A DNA stretch of 64,000 nt from Candolleomyces eurysporus (GCA_027579435.1 JANBPK010000711.1:1-64000); one strand, 5' to 3'; shown: positions 1 through 13,799, counted from the stretch's first letter. The notes: a model not told the origin generated them from the sequence alone. Program-made: numbers and translations.

Positions 1-254
1 GAGCCTGTGTATAGAGAGCCGTCGACTTGGGAAGCGATGGTCCGGGCTGAGCTTGGTGCTGGTAACAGGGACAGGGCAGGTTAGTCTTTTTGGAGAGGTT
101 AAGAGCTAGGGTATGTTGGGGCTGCGTTGTTTTGCGTGATGAGGGTCCACTTACTGACCTGGGTTCTTTTTGCAGACAATACCCCGAGGCCGTGTTCAAT
201 AGAATCAGTGGGGTCATGGTTGATCATAGCTTGCCAAGCTTGGCCCTTTGATCG
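1..254 (+). CDS. Possible 3' end of a gene running in from the left
   Basis: The first 79 bases are open in frame 1. A GT donor follows at 80 and an AG acceptor ends at 175, after which the frame runs through a short tail to a stop near 250. The fragment is too short to recognise and the intron is only inferred. Beyond it, 255-1223 holds no coding signal that I can support. Confidence 0.25.
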
Positions 255-1223
255 TGGATATCCATTCCCCTGCCTGTGACTCGTGCTTTCGTTCTTTGTT
301 GTCGTAATGCTTTTTTCGCTCCTCATTGTACATTGTCATCACGTTGTTACGTAGTAGGTAGTACTTATGTAGATAGACGTCTCCTTTTCTTGAACAGCAT
401 CAACCCCTTGTGTACTTTACATTATTTATCCTTTTCTATTCTCTCTATCCCTATCTCTCATGCATGATGACCCCCACATTCCACCACGCACACACCCCAT
501 CACCCATTCTTATTACCGTCTTCACGATACATACCTACCTTATACCTTCTCATCGCATTCTCGATTGATATCTGCGTACGTGTACTGATTCGATCTAGTT
601 ACTCATACGACCACGGCATTCATACATACTCAATGAACAACCACCTGCTCACTCAACTACATCGCTGGCCACTTGAGAGACGTCTGATGGCTTGGTAAAA
701 CGAATCTATCTGGGACTCGGACTACGGGCTGTGTACTGCCATGGTCGAAGGTTCAGTCGAATTTGTGCCTTGGCTTCTTTCGACGTGCTTACTCATTGAG
801 GTGCTCTGTGAACGTTCACAGAGTTCGCATGTGAACTCCGCCACAGTGAAATGACAACGGTAACAAGTTTTCAATCAAGATGACTTGGGCGGCAATTATA
901 GGCGTTTGTTTGATTTCACTGCGCGTGGTGAACAATGCCTTTCCCGAAGGTATGCTCAAAAAGTATACAAATGCCTTCTGAAGGGTTTTGTATACCAACA
1001 TACGTGAGTGCAGGTATTTTTCCTGGTACTGTGTTTCCTCCTTTCAAGGAGATCAATCTCGCGCCACCTCTCAGCCGAACACTTCTGGTCGGCCAGAGCC
1101 TTCATCCACACTCGGCGTGCGCGCGTACTTCTTTCCAAGAACAATTTGATTAAATACTAATAAGTATACACTCTTCTCTAACATTACTTCCTCGCGCTAA
1201 CCTGACCGCGTCGAGTCGGAGTC

Positions 1224-1844
1224 CTATGCCGCGGCGCCATCCCAAATCGTCGCTCCCGCTTTACTGAAGATCTTCCCTTTGCCACCAGCATACGCATGTC
1301 CCGTGCACTCTCCTCCACACTTGGTCGCAGAGGGGTGAGTAAACTTGAATGTCCAATGCTTGTTTGGATCGTTGGAGGCGTGCGCCCCGTTGCTCACGAA
1401 CGCGGTGACCTCCCCGGCTTCGGGCAAACCCAGCGCCGCTCTGGCGTTGATCAAAGTGTCTCTCACTGGTGCGACTTGAGCTGGAAACTCTCGTCTGCGT
1501 TTCTGGTCTCGGTCGTACTTGGCTTTGTCGGCATCGTATTGCTTTTTCTGGGTTGCGGTGGGTTTAGCGGGCAAGGGAGCGGGTGGTTTGACTTCGGGTT
1601 TGGTGAGGTCGGACCAGTCGCCTGGGTTGGCGGGCATCAGGTTGACAATGAAGACTTTGGGCATGCGGGTGTAGAGAGTCACTGCAGCCTGTCATCAAGA
1701 GAAAATCATAATAACAAGGTACGGTCAGCAAGAGGGCAAGCGCAATATTGTCGTGAATGGCATTACATCTGGGTCAATGGGAGCAGCGAGGACGCTGACC
1801 GCAGGGAGCATCATGGAGAGAGCGAAGAGCGTCTTGAGTTGCAT
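1224..1844 (-). CDS. Small secreted protein, family not recognised
   Basis: Two exons, 1767-1844 and 1224-1688 (transcribed leftward), join in phase to give about 180 aa. The first exon encodes a clear signal peptide (start MQLKTLFALSMML, cleavage likely after the VLAA region near residue 20). The mature part has a lysine- and proline-rich charged stretch and a C-terminal section with one CGGEC cysteine pair. The donor is GTAATG, weaker than consensus but required because the frame stops soon after. I do not recognise a family; a secreted effector-like or cell-wall protein is possible. The flanks 255-1223 and 1845-3889 show no convincing genes. Confidence 0.6.
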
Positions 1845-3889
1845 TTGGAAGACTTGTGAAGTGTAGGTTGTAAGGAGAAGAAAGAAGTTGTCGCTTGGAA
1901 GAAGCTTGTATCCGGTCAACGGGAGAGCTGAGAGTGGTAGAGAGATCGTGCCAGACGTCTGTCGAATAGAGTCGGTAACTGCAGGGCTTTTATTCTACAA
2001 TCGTGAGCCATAGTTTGGTAAACATAGTCTTGGTGTTTCTTGGTTTCCGTTCCGCCAACAGGCACCGTCACGTAGTACTTCCACAGACAGATCAGCGCTC
2101 ATATTCCCCGAAAGGCGATGATAGATATCGGAGATATTTTCTGTTATTTTATTCGGCCTCTGGTATTACCTCTTTTCCCAACAAACAGGCGGGAAAAGGC
2201 TTCACTGCGCTTGTGCGCTTTAGGTCTTTGCTGCCGGTTCGTTTTAGTATACTATTACCAATCGCAATCATAAACTCGCGAATAGCCTACGCCCTCTAGC
2301 GGTACCAAAAGGTCGAGTATACGTATAACTTAAGACGAGAAGGGTAGCCGAACAGAGGCCTAGTAGCAACAGCGCCGGCTCCAGCACTCTTTCATTGTAT
2401 TGCGAGAAGCCCGAGCAATTCTGCAAGTTCCTTGACGAGTTCGCAGCTGCAGATTTCCGCGAGCCCACTCGGGCAGTTGATACGTTTCCTCAGCCTAGAG
2501 ACTTGGATTAAGGAGGGCTCAATTTATTTCTGCCGTACACTTCCTGATTCTCCTGAGTATTTTCTACCCTTAGGCACTGTCATCCCCTTTAAGCGGTGTG
2601 GGCTACTTCTCCTGCCCATGGTTGCGCTAAAATTGACGTCTATGAACAAAGTTAGGGGTAAAACCTCTCAAGAGACGATCAGCGCCGCATCAGATATACA
2701 TACTACTTGCAATAAGCGATTGGCGACCCATTGCCCTCTGGAAGCGGTGATACCACAGGCAATTCTCTATGAATTCGTCATTTTTAAACCCTCGCTCTTC
2801 ATATGCACCTGCTAACTCGTAGTACACAGGAGGAATCGGTGGAGATCTCGGATGAATGGCTACTATTGGGTAGGGAGGGTTCGATGGCAACGAGAGCTGC
2901 GAGCAAGCCTGTTTCATACTATCTTTCATTGAGACAGTTGCTAGAAATCTTCGTAAGAAGTGCATCGAATTCCCTCTCAAGGTCCTCAATCGCCAGATAG
3001 ATTAAGGCTTCTTGTAATGAAGCAGGAGCTCCGATTGGTTGAGAAAAAAGAGCGACGCCGAGGCTAAGTACGTTGTGGCTGTTTCATGATCAAGTCTCCT
3101 GAGTTCAAGGGGTGACTGAGTCCGACCATCCGACCAACATTCGACTTCCCGCCACCACCATCAACATCGGTCTTAGTATGGTTACATACTGCAGAAAATG
3201 TGCCGAAAGTTTTCGTATCGGCGTTTCAACGGCCCTGACGTTCAGAAGCCGGCGTTGGGGAAGCCGTTGAAGACCCACTAGCAACCTCGGAGTCCTGAAG
3301 CTGTACCGGGTTGGGATTCACCCTCAGCCTGACGCCTAGAACAACTTGACTAGTCTCCACATCGAGATCGGAGACGAACAGAACCCAATCGTCATTGTTC
3401 GTGGGTGGCAAGCATGCGCCTCCGGCTAGCTCGAGTCTCTTGAGCACTTCACATTCAGAGGGCTAAAAAATTCTTTCACGCCAGCCCTCCCCGAATTTGG
3501 AGATGCCCACTTGCCCCAAATGAAAGTTCTCGCCGTCAGCGGCAGCATAAAATCATCCTTGTGCTGAGTTTCGCCAGGGTTCCTGTGGCGTATACCATCA
3601 ATCCCGAGATGACTGTGTTATCATTAACAAGATTAGGTTTCTGCTGGTCTCCTGTCGAATGCCTAAGTCCTGATCCTCAAATAAATAGTTGCAGGATGGC
3701 ATCTCACTGACCACCGTTTGTTGCATGTGGAAGCCAGTTTACTTGCTTCAAGAAGCTCGGCAAAGTCGCCGAAGTTGCCGACTAATGATCGCCGTCGGAC
3801 TTATCAGTGCGGAGTTCGGATGGGTTGCATAAGGGACTTGGCCTCGTGAGTCTTTCTTCGATGGTTATCACAACGTTCGCTGAAGTACG

Positions 3890-4933
3890 ATGGCAACTCG
3901 CGATTCGATAGCCTGTGAGCTACTTCTGCATTTGAGTAAAATAGGATACTGACTAGCCATCCTCCCCCTAAATCAGTTCCTCCAACCAGCAATGCAGACA
4001 TCATCTTCATCTCATCCGACAAGGTGCGGTATGGGATCCACTCCAAGAACCTAGAAGTAGATACCGGTGGATTCCCTCCCATCGATAAAAAAAATGGACT
4101 CAGTGTAACATCTGAACCGGTTCCCCTCCCCGAAAACTCCAGTGTGCTCGACTTGCTTTTCTCCTTCATCTATCCGATCGATCGCCAAACGTCGAAAATA
4201 TGGACTTCAAGACGGTCATTGAACTCGCTGAGGCGGCTGAGAAGTACCAGGTGTACTCTGCAGCCCAATTATGTCGACTGTGTCTTCGGTACAGTGGGTA
4301 GGTAGCGCCGCGTCGTGCACCATTGACCTACGATTGCTGAGCGAATTTTGCAGAGGTTTTATTAAGAATCATCCCGTTGAAATAGCCCTGTTTGCAGCGA
4401 AACATGGATACGTGGAACTTCTGGAGCTGACAGGTGTACATGGAGCAGTCCTTCCCTTATCCACTGTCGCTCCTTTACTGCCGGAACGCTTGATTCTCCC
4501 ATGGGTGGGTATCACTGTCGAGACTGCAACATTCATCCGTAATCTCACACTCCGAATCTCGGGCGCGTAGATCAATTACCACGAAGCATGGACGGTGGTG
4601 TACTGCGCAATACCGCGTATGCTCTCTGAGCTATGCCATTACAGCCAAAATTACCACTATCGGTCTGGATACCTCGCCAAGAACGAGGACGCCCCTAATG
4701 GGTCGTGCGACCGGTGGAGACGCGTTTGTCAGAATATCCTCTCCAATCATGGTACGGCGGGACTACCAGTGTTGGTTGATCTCGACAGACTTTTCAATCC
4801 ACCCCGTCCATTGTTTCAAGACCGTGAGAGTGGGCGATGCTGTGAAGCCGCTCTGGCCAAAATGAGGAAGGAGCTGGAGGCACGCATTCAAACCATGACT
4901 CCATTACCCGAATTTATCAAAGCGACTTATTAA
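3890..4933 (+). pseudogene. BTB/POZ-domain gene, copy 1, frameshifted
   Basis: Four-exon architecture identical to copy 2 downstream: exons 3890-3914, 3977-4297, 4354-4504 and 4571-4933. Exon 1 encodes MATRDSIA; exon 2 begins the BTB fold (NADIIFISSDKVRYGIHSKN). Compared with copy 2, one base is missing near 4184 in exon 2, in the segment IYPIDRPNVDD, which throws the second half of the BTB domain out of frame. All splice sites and exons 3-4 remain open. It is therefore either a young pseudogene or a single-base sequence error. Agaricomycete BTB proteins are often expanded; they are thought to act as Cullin-3 adaptors or transcription cofactors, but nothing here tells which. Confidence 0.75.
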
Positions 4934-5154
4934 ACAATCGCTTATTCCTATCGATGGATTTTGCTGGGCGGCTGAATTCCCCTACTCCGATGGTTGATGG
5001 ATTGTAACTTAACCAGAGTATTTTCGTTCAGTGAATGTAGGTCTTAACATACCATGCTGGTGATCACCGTCGGACTTGTGCGGAGTTTGGATAAGTTATC
5101 AGTTTACCTCTCAGGCCTTTCTTCGATGATCTTCACAACATTCACTGAAGTACG

Positions 5155-6204
5155 ATGGCAATTGTAACTCGCGATTCGACTACCTGTGAGCTTTTTGTGC
5201 ATCTGATTACACTGGAATGCTGAATAGCCATTCTCCTCCTAAAACAGTTCCTCCAAACAGCAATGCGGACATCATCTTCATCTCATCTGACAAGGTGCGG
5301 TACGGGATCCACTCCAAGAACCTAGAAGTAAATACCGGTGGATTCCCTCCCATCAATCCACAAAATGGACTCAGTGTAACATCTGAACCGGTCCCTCTCC
5401 CCGAAAACTCCAGTGTGCTCGACTTGCTTTTCTCCTTCATCTATCCGATCGATCGGCCGAATGTCGATGATATGGACTTCAAGACGGTCATTGAACTCGC
5501 TGAGGCGGCTGAGAAGTATCAGGTGTACTCTGCAGCCTATGTATGTCGACTGTGTCTTCGGTACAGTGGGTAAGTACCGCTTCCTCGTGCACCATCGACC
5601 TACGATTGCTGAACGAATATCTCGCAGAAATTTTATCAAGAATCATCCCGTTGAAGTAGCCCTGTTTGCGGTGAAACATGGATACGCGGAACTTGTGGAG
5701 CTGACGGCGGCACATGCAGCGGTCCTTCCACTATCCAAGGTCGTTCCTTTACTACCGGAGCGCTTGATTCTCCCGTGGGTGGGTATTATCTTTGAGAATG
5801 CAACATCAGTCCGTAAACTTACACTCTGAACACCGGGTGCGTAGATTAATTACCACGAAGCATGGACGGAGGTGTACTGCGAGTTACCAGATATGCTCGT
5901 TCAGCTATGCCATTTCAGCTATTATTATTACGGGGATGCGCCTGATTATCTTTCCGAGGACATGGAAGCCACTAGCAGGGAGTCGTGCGACCTGTGGAGG
6001 CGCGTGTGTCAGAATATACTTTCCAATCTTACGGTGGGACTACCTGTGTTGGCTGATCTCGACAGTCTTTTCGCTCCATCCGATCAACTGGTGCAAACCG
6101 GTGGAGAATGCTGCCGAGTCTCTCTCACCACAGTGAGAAGTGACCTGGAGGCACGCATTAAAAATTTGACTCCATTACCCGAATTTATCAAAGCTACTAA
6201 TTAA
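5155..6204 (+). CDS. BTB/POZ-domain protein, copy 2, intact
   Basis: Exons 5155-5185, 5248-5569, 5628-5778 and 5845-6204 join in phase to give 287 aa. The start at 5155 is chosen because the tiny first exon (MAIVTRDSTT) and its GTGAGC donor are conserved at the same place in copy 1; an ATG at 5217 also opens the frame but lies in intron 1. The BTB core spans roughly residues 14-120 (ADIIFISSDKVRYGIHSKN, then a helical part with DFKTVIELAEAAEKYQ). The C-terminal half contains a conserved helical region (VRSDLEARIKNLTPLPEF). This is the family common in mushroom genomes. It lies about 220 bp after copy 1, so the pair is a tandem duplication. Substrate or partner is unknown. Confidence 0.8.
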
Positions 6205-7568
6205 ATAATTGCCTTTTCCTATCGATGGATTTCGCTGGCCCGCGGTTGGATTCCCCTACCTCGACGGTCGGTGGATCGTAACTTAACCAGAGTATTTTCG
6301 GATAGTGAATATAGATCCTAACATGCCATATATCCTCCTAGTGACACATGATACCATTGATATTGACATCGTTTTGACTGGCATTTTTTATCGGCACAAA
6401 TGTCAGGATGCGACATACCCTGCGCTGTTTACTGCCTGCCTGCGTTCTTTCTTTAATGCGAAACTGTGTTTTGAACGACGAATACCGGCTCTCTAATGCA
6501 TCACTTGGCTGGGAGCGAACACGGGTCTCTTGGACCCGGTCACCAGGACGTCGTATCAGGATGAGATTTACAAGTTCAGGGTTAGGAGACCGGAATACAA
6601 GATAAAGTTTGTATGTTGCCCTGACACCCTGCCATTGGTTCAGCAGACATCAACGACAAGAAGAGTCCCGAGCTAAAATTCACCGGATGTCGATAATACA
6701 TGAGGGATGATGGAAGAGAACTCGTACCCGCTTTGACCATGCTCACCTCGCTCTGGAGCCCCCGCTGTCGATACTGCTCCCATTTCCGATTTGCTCTTGC
6801 AAGGAGGCAAACGTGAATTTCCGAATCATTCTCCTACGGGCTTGCCGTTATGATAAAATTCGAGCTGTTGCAGGTCGATCAATTGGTCTCTTTCTTCAAC
6901 CTTCTCCAGAAGTTCAATTTTAGCCGAAAACTCAATTCTCCCCCTACCTGGATGGAATTTGATGTCGCACGTTATGTGGGTAGCGGGAAGACCGCACTCC
7001 AGGCTGCCTCTCTCTTCCACAGGTTCCTCGAGAATCACTGCTCGTCGCTCATTTCCCTCGCGGTACCTCCATTTTACCTTCCCTGAGGCATCTTCGACTA
7101 AATAGTTACTTCTTCGATGATCCTGCCTTCGTGGAGGACGTGAACGGCTTCCATAAGAATAAGGCCCGGAACACGTGCTTGTGGCCGTTATCGAGCGCAT
7201 GCACCAAGGGACTCCAAAGCCTTTTGAGGTACTGAAAATAGGAGTAGGACGACGCGCAGACGCCATGATTACCACTGTTCTAGTCAAGTATAGGATGTAC
7301 GCATTGGCCCGTCGCGAGGATCATACCTTACTTGCCGTACTCCCTGAACATCAGATTACAGGAATCATATTAAATGGTGTTCACTTCATGTGTCTTTGAC
7401 GCCTGTGAGTGCGAGTTCACAGTACAGTTTCCAAGATTCTTGAGCAGGACCACCAACTTGACTAAGTTTAAGTGTATTTATGCAAGACAACAGGTTTCGA
7501 AAAATTGCCCAAAGTTGTATAGAATCAAATACAAATACATTAAAATCACATCTACGTTTCTTCCTTTT
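6205..7568. other. Intergenic stretch with one weak minus-strand ORF
   Basis: A 153-codon minus-strand frame (7287-6826) has a plausible coding C-terminal part: charged, with a KIELLEKVEERDQ helix and an IDLQQLEFYHNGKPVGE end. Its first 50 codons look unlike protein. I found no splice arrangement that gives a recognisable domain, so it is noted here and not called as a gene. Nothing else stands out. Confidence 0.3.
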
Positions 7569-9544
7569 CTACGACCTCTTCACTTGATACTTCTCCCAAC
7601 CAACTTCCTGCATTGTCCCTACTTTCCCAAGAACCTCTTTCTCCTGCCTCTTCATGTACTGCTCCATGGCACCGATAAGACGAGGGATCCCAGCCGAGAG
7701 GATACGAACTGCGAGCAAGCCTGCATTCGTGCTGTTGTTGATCGCGACTGTTGCAACAGGGATACCTCGCTGCCGAACAAAACGGCGTCAGAAACAGCAC
7801 GGGAATGGTATTAGACGAGAAACACGTACCGGCATCTGTACAATACTATGCAACGAATCTACCCCATCAAGTGTACTCCCCTTAACAGGGACCCCAATAA
7901 CAGGAAGCGCGGTCATAGCAGCGACCATCCCAGGCAAATGAGCCGCCCCACCCGCACCAGCGATAACAACCCTCAACCCCCTTGTAGCAGCCGATTTCGC
8001 ATATTCGACCATCCGATCGGGCGTCCGGTGCGCTGAGACGATCGTCAGCTCATAAGGAATCGTGAATTGGTCGAGGATCCGAGCTGCTGCGAGCATCACA
8101 GGTAAATCTGAATCCGAACCCATGATAATACCAACGAGGGGGTTAGGGTCGGAATATCCAGACCCCGGCACTGCGGGGAGTGCAGCGTATTTTTCGACTT
8201 CTTCCTCAGTGCTGTTTGGGAGTGAGAGCAGAAGAGGTCGGAGCCGTTCGCGGAGCTGGGTGTCGGATTCGGCTACGAGGGTGATGTGACCCATTTTACG
8301 GCCTTTGCGGCATTCTGCTTTGCCGTACAAGTGGACGGAAGTACCTGGGATTGTGAGGGCGACGTCCCGAGNTTTTTTCGATTTCGGACATGGAGGATGA
8401 GTGCCCGATGAGGTTGAGCATGACTGTGGAAGGGACCTTGAGGGCTGTTGAACCGAGAGGGAGGGAGAGGATGGCACGGAGGTGGTTTTCGTATTGCGAG
8501 GTTTCGCAGGCTTCGATGGTATAGTGCCCGGAGTTGTGAGGGCGAGGTGCGATTTCGTTGATATAGATTTGGTCTAAAAGGCGAATGACATTTTCCGTCG
8601 AATCGTTGCAGAGGGGATGAGCTTACCGTTGTCCATCAAGAACATCTCTACACCAAACACCCCAGCACCCGTGAAAGTTTTGACAGCGTTCTCCGCAATC
8701 GAGCGTGCCCTATCCGACAAAGTGGGATCGCGACTGCGAAGAGGCGCGAAAACTAGATGACAGATATTGTCTTTGTGGACGGTTTCCACGACTGGGTAGG
8801 ATGCAACCTCCCCGGACGTAGTGCGAACAACCATGACAGCAATTTCTTTGGTGAAGGGTACCCACTTCTCCGCGTAGAGGGGTCGACCCCCAAGCTGAGT
8901 GATAGCGTCAGGAATTTGAGAAACATCACGGATTGCATAGTTCCCTCGCCCATCGTACGCCAAAGTTCGGCTCTTGAGCATCAGAGGGAGGCCCAACTTG
9001 TCAGTGGCGGCTTTTACAGACTCTACAGTGTTTTCGACTGCCAGAAACTCGGATACTGGGAGTTTGTTGCTGGATAGATGTTCCTTCTGACGATACTTGT
9101 CCTGGATGATCTGAACCGTAGATGGACTCGGATGGATCTCCAACTTCGACAGGCTGCTGTCCTTCTCAATTTGAAGCAGCGTGTCGACGTTGACATGCTC
9201 GATCTCCATCGTCAAAACGTTGACTTTCTTGGCTAGTTCCTGGATCTTTGGGGCGTCTGCGAACGAGCCATCGACGTGGGCTAAGTGAGGAGCCGCTGGG
9301 GCTACAATCTGTTTCGCTGGAGCATTATCTCCGGAGTCCAAGATGACGACTTTCACGTTTAAGAGTGAAGCCGAGGCAGAGAGCATGCGCCCGAGCTGAC
9401 CTCCACCTGACGGAAGATAAATGATGATTTCTGAAGTTCATTACAGAGGTTTGAATAGCCTGTATTGCGTCATTAGGATGATTCTAGTGTTTTAAACTAT
9501 GAGTACCTACACCCACCGAGAATCCCCACCACTTTCTCTGCCAT
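7569..9544 (-). CDS. ADE2: Phosphoribosylaminoimidazole carboxylase (ADE2-type PurK-PurE fusion)
   Basis: Converts aminoimidazole ribonucleotide to its carboxylate in de novo purine synthesis. Exons (leftward): 9517-9544, 8627-9406, 7830-8573 and 7569-7769. Exon 1 plus exon 2 give [18 protein letters not shown], the nucleotide-binding start of the PurK ATP-grasp part; ATP-grasp features include [13 protein letters not shown] and [14 protein letters not shown]. The PurE half follows from about residue 400 with [22 protein letters not shown] and [11 protein letters not shown]. Total is 583 aa if the single N at 8372 is treated as a surplus base; as written it shifts the frame after SMSEIEK. The length agrees with fungal Ade2 (about 570 aa). 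It is divergent from RSA3 with a 150-bp shared upstream region. Confidence 0.95.
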
Positions 9545-9694
9545 CTTGAGCAGTGTCGAGGCCGACTGGAGGGAGAAGAGATAACGGAACGAAAAAGAAA
9601 TCAAAAATCAAAAATTTAGCGAACCCTAACCCCGGATGTGGGTTTCTCCCGTTCTGTGGTTTGCTGAGCCTGCCCTGGTCTCTTCCCGTTCACG
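9545..9694. promoter_or_regulatory. Short bidirectional promoter between ADE2 and RSA3
   Basis: Only 150 bp separate the ADE2 start (9544, minus) from the RSA3 start (9695, plus), so both promoters must lie here. The stretch includes an A-rich run (ACGAAAAAGAAATCAAAAAT near 9593). No specific factor site is identified. Confidence 0.5.
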
Positions 9695-10374
9695 ATGCCC
9701 CCTGCTGCAGTTGCAAAACCAGCACCTAGACGGCGCAACAGGAAGAGAAAGCGGAGAGCAGCATCCTCTAGCTCCTCGTCTTCGTCATCATCATCGTCCT
9801 CCGAGTCGGACGAAGAGACTACCACTGTCCCAATCACCAAAACTACCATCCCCGTTGCTGCCAAAAAGACCTCGTCCGCTTCAGACGAATCGGACTCGGA
9901 ATCATCATCTTCAGATTCCTCTTCTTCATCCTCATCGTCTTCATCGGATGCCGAAGAGACTAAACCAGTAGAACGAGGAAGGCCAATCGCTTCCACTGCC
10001 GAACAAACCAAAAAAGCACCCCGAAAATTCTCCCCATCGCCTTCACCACCGCCTACCGAAATACCCTCGTTCCTACCACCTAATGGCCCTGAGAGGGAGA
10101 AGCAAGAGCAGGCTATGAAAGAGAAGTTCAGGAAATTCTGGTTGACTTCCGTAGCGGATGGGTTCAAAGACGATCTGGAGGAGATTCGCAAAGTGAGTAC
10201 TAGCTCGCATGTCGTTTCAGGGAAAGGCACAGACTTACCCGTATCCTGTGTCAGGAACCTAACCTGAATACGTCGCGCCTAGCATTGCTAATTGACTCGC
10301 TTGCATCGGGCGCAGATGTTTTCACCAGTCAAAAAGATGGGGGTGCTGGGGACATTCAGATGCTCCTCGGTTGA
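9695..10374 (+). CDS. RSA3: Ribosome assembly protein 3 (Rsa3-like)
   Basis: Nucleolar factor for early 60S ribosomal subunit assembly. Exons 9695-10192 and 10255-10374 join in phase to 205 aa. The N-terminal two-thirds is low complexity: an arginine/lysine patch (RRRNRKRKRR), then two long serine runs mixed with Glu and Asp. The conserved Rsa3 C-terminal domain is split by the intron: KFRKFWLTSVADGFKDDLEEIRK in exon 1 (given only by its ends KFRKFW and LEEIRK), then EPNLNTSRLALLIDSLASG in exon 2. The acid/serine N-terminus is typical of fungal Rsa3. The long antisense ORF here is a shadow of the serine repeats. Confidence 0.9.
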
Positions 10375-11100
10375 ACCGGTTCCGATAAAACAAGGGTGGA
10401 CCCTTGAGGTTCCAATTGCTGTATGGCTCAAAGCGGTTTACACGATGACGGACACGCCGTTCGTTCGTGGTCGGGTCCTGCGAATGCTTTCGGTTTCACT
10501 GCAACATTCATGCAGGTGGGCATGATCTCACTGTACGTATATAAATACCTGCAACCTGGATGAATTCAAACGTTGTACCCTGTCGAATCTAGGCCAGAGG
10601 CGTTCCGATACTTCGAGTGAAGTGGTCCCAAATTATCAGCCTCCGTAGGCCGGCCTATCAGACACTGTTCCCTCCTTCTCAATCGTACACATGATATTTG
10701 AGCCGACACCAAGCGATAAGCGACCCACTAGGCCATGTCAGACCCTAGATCATTGTTCTTTTTCTATGTAAAATCGTGAACACGTTTGCCATATGTTTTG
10801 CCTCGTTCCAATCAACCTTGACAGGATGTCCATATATTAAACCTCGTGAGTTGGACACCCACCACGAAATCCGGCAATTTGAGGGCCTTTATGGGCTGTT
10901 GTAGCCCCTTTCTAGCCATATCTAAGCGAATCCAGAAAACCGAAGGCGTGGACCATACCTGGACCATGTGGAATGCTGTGGTGATCAGGTTCCTGGAGCT
11001 CCGAAACTGTCTATAAAACGGTCTTGTGCCACGTTCATCGGCAGCCCATTCCCCTACCTACACCCGCACAACTTGAAGACCATATTGATTATCATCGAAG
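10375..11100. other. Intergenic region between RSA3 and FUR1
   Basis: 726 bp with no supported gene. It must hold the RSA3 3' end and the promoter of the downstream uracil phosphoribosyltransferase. I see no TATA box that I would defend. Confidence 0.5.
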
Positions 11101-12220
<1,120 letters not shown>

Positions 12221-13255
12221 TCAGATCATATTAGGAACGACACAGCATTTCTTTTTCCTTTCATCCTCAGGCCTCAGGCTTCTTCGCAAATGTCAAGATG
12301 TATGGTTAATATATGACATGAACATATACCGCACCTGTTCCTTAGCCCGGTATCCCTACACTTTCCGAGGTCATTGTCTTCACTGGATGATCTGACCAGT
12401 TTACTCAAGTCTGGTTGGTGAATTTCTCATACGCAGTGGTACAATCATGCGAATTGCCCTTGTTGAAGCAGCTCGAAGCTCCCCTCCTATGATCGGCATC
12501 TCGACTCAGCTTCTTCCTGAGTTACTCTATAGAGCATACGATAGATGTACGCGAAGTACAAAGCGGGTCATATGTTCATCCTCTGTTCTGTTCGCAGAAA
12601 CGTATCAAGAACACTAATCAGCGGGAGCCCGGACAGTGTGGGCCCGCTCGACATATGCATCTCTTCCCTCCCCACAGGCCCTGCTTCCATTGAACCCCTG
12701 GAACCCAGAGAGTTCTTCCGTCGAAATGCTGGGCTCAGTAATATAGCCCTTGGAAACGAACGGGCGCAGCGCCTTAACGAGTAGCAATTTTATTCATTGG
12801 TCAGTGAGGCGGCCTCCGCACCGTCTTTGCTTACCACTTGAGAACCGGAGTTGAGTCCCCCGGCGGACGACTGTAGTCAGATTTTCCTGCGGATTATATG
12901 GTCTCGACACGTGAGTACTGCGGTATCCCATACAATTCCTTCGGTATCATAGAACTGTCAGAAATTGGTAGTTCAGCAGAGGTTCTTACCAGGTAGTGGA
13001 GGCCCCGCCATTCCGTCATCTAATGCTCCTGCTCAACTAAGCATTCATTTCGAAAACGGGAACAGTGCTGACGATCGGGCGCTCAGGCTGAAACTCGGGT
13101 TCCGAAGATTGGCCTTATATGATATCCCAAAAGCTATATAAAGGGTGTCGAGTCTGGCTCTGTCCTTCATTCCATCTATCTATTCCAACTTCCACCAACC
13201 AATCTACCCACCGCTCTATATATTCCAACTTCGACCGACCTTCGATCTATCTACA
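12221..13255. other. Intergenic region
   Basis: About 1 kb without a supported gene. A plus-strand ORF at 12545-12784 has no recognisable motif and no homologous copy here. The last 120 bp are C/T-rich with repeated CCAACC/ATTCCAAC motifs just before the downstream start, typical of a basidiomycete core promoter. Confidence 0.45.
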
Positions 13256-13799
13256 ATGTCTGAAACCATCAAAGGCGAATGCCTCTGTGGCCAATCGACC
13301 ATCACCATCGAGAACGGTGATAGCTTCAAGGACCAGATCATTTGCCACTGCTGGGACTGCAAGCAGACTTCTGGAAGCGCTTTTAGCACCAACATCCTCG
13401 CACCTACCAAGGATACCAAGATTGAAGGCCCTGTTAAGGAGTTTGGGGTGAAGGCGCCGAGTGGAAATACCGGTGAGATTTTGTTTAATAAATTCTTCTA
13501 CTACTCTTGAATTCAAACTCACCCTGTGAATGAACGCAATGTCGGCCAGTTACGCGTGTCTTCTGTGGAACTTGCGGAAGCGCCATATCTCACCGATCCG
13601 TCGCGTTCGGCGACAAGGCTGCAATTCAGACCGGAAACTTTAGGTATTTCGCTGATAAGCCTGTTTCGACTGAGCGTAGGTCGAACTTCATTCTTCCCTT
13701 TGAATCTTGGATTGAACTTGGGTATCGATAGTTTTCACCAAGGATCGCTGGACCGGGTTGGCGGCTGTCGAAGGCGCGGCGCAGTTGAACACTGCTTGA
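13256..13799 (+). CDS. GFA-family (glutathione-dependent formaldehyde-activating-like) zinc protein
   Basis: Exons 13256-13472, 13550-13675 and 13732-13799 join in phase to 136 aa. The family signature is complete: GECLCGQ (CxC), then CHCWDCKQTSGSAFSTN, then FCGTCGSAISHRS, which form the two zinc sites of the CENP-V/GFA fold. The C-terminal LFTKDRWTGLAAVEGAAQ is the usual family ending. Fungal genomes carry many such small cytosolic proteins and most have no proven substrate, so formaldehyde activation should not be assumed. The upstream ATG at 13145 in the same frame lies in the pyrimidine-rich leader and is less likely. Confidence 0.9.

Noticed and set aside
2690..2989. 99-codon minus-strand ORF near 2.8 kb
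   Set aside because: The composition is partly protein-like, but I found no motif and no conserved extension.
3226..3447. 73-codon minus-strand ORF (MLKRLELAGGACL)
   Set aside because: It slightly resembles the leucine-rich part of an F-box gene but is too short, without flanking support.
5217..5247. ATG at 5217 as start of BTB copy 2
   Set aside because: It lies in intron 1; copy 1 has no equivalent ATG, while the ATG at 5155 and its donor are conserved in both copies.
9616..10230. 204-codon minus-strand ORF opposite RSA3
   Set aside because: It is the antisense of serine and acidic repeats; the plus strand encodes the recognisable Rsa3 domain and splices in phase.
12545..12784. 79-codon plus-strand ORF after FUR1
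   Set aside because: No recognisable domain, no splice partner and no second copy in the window.
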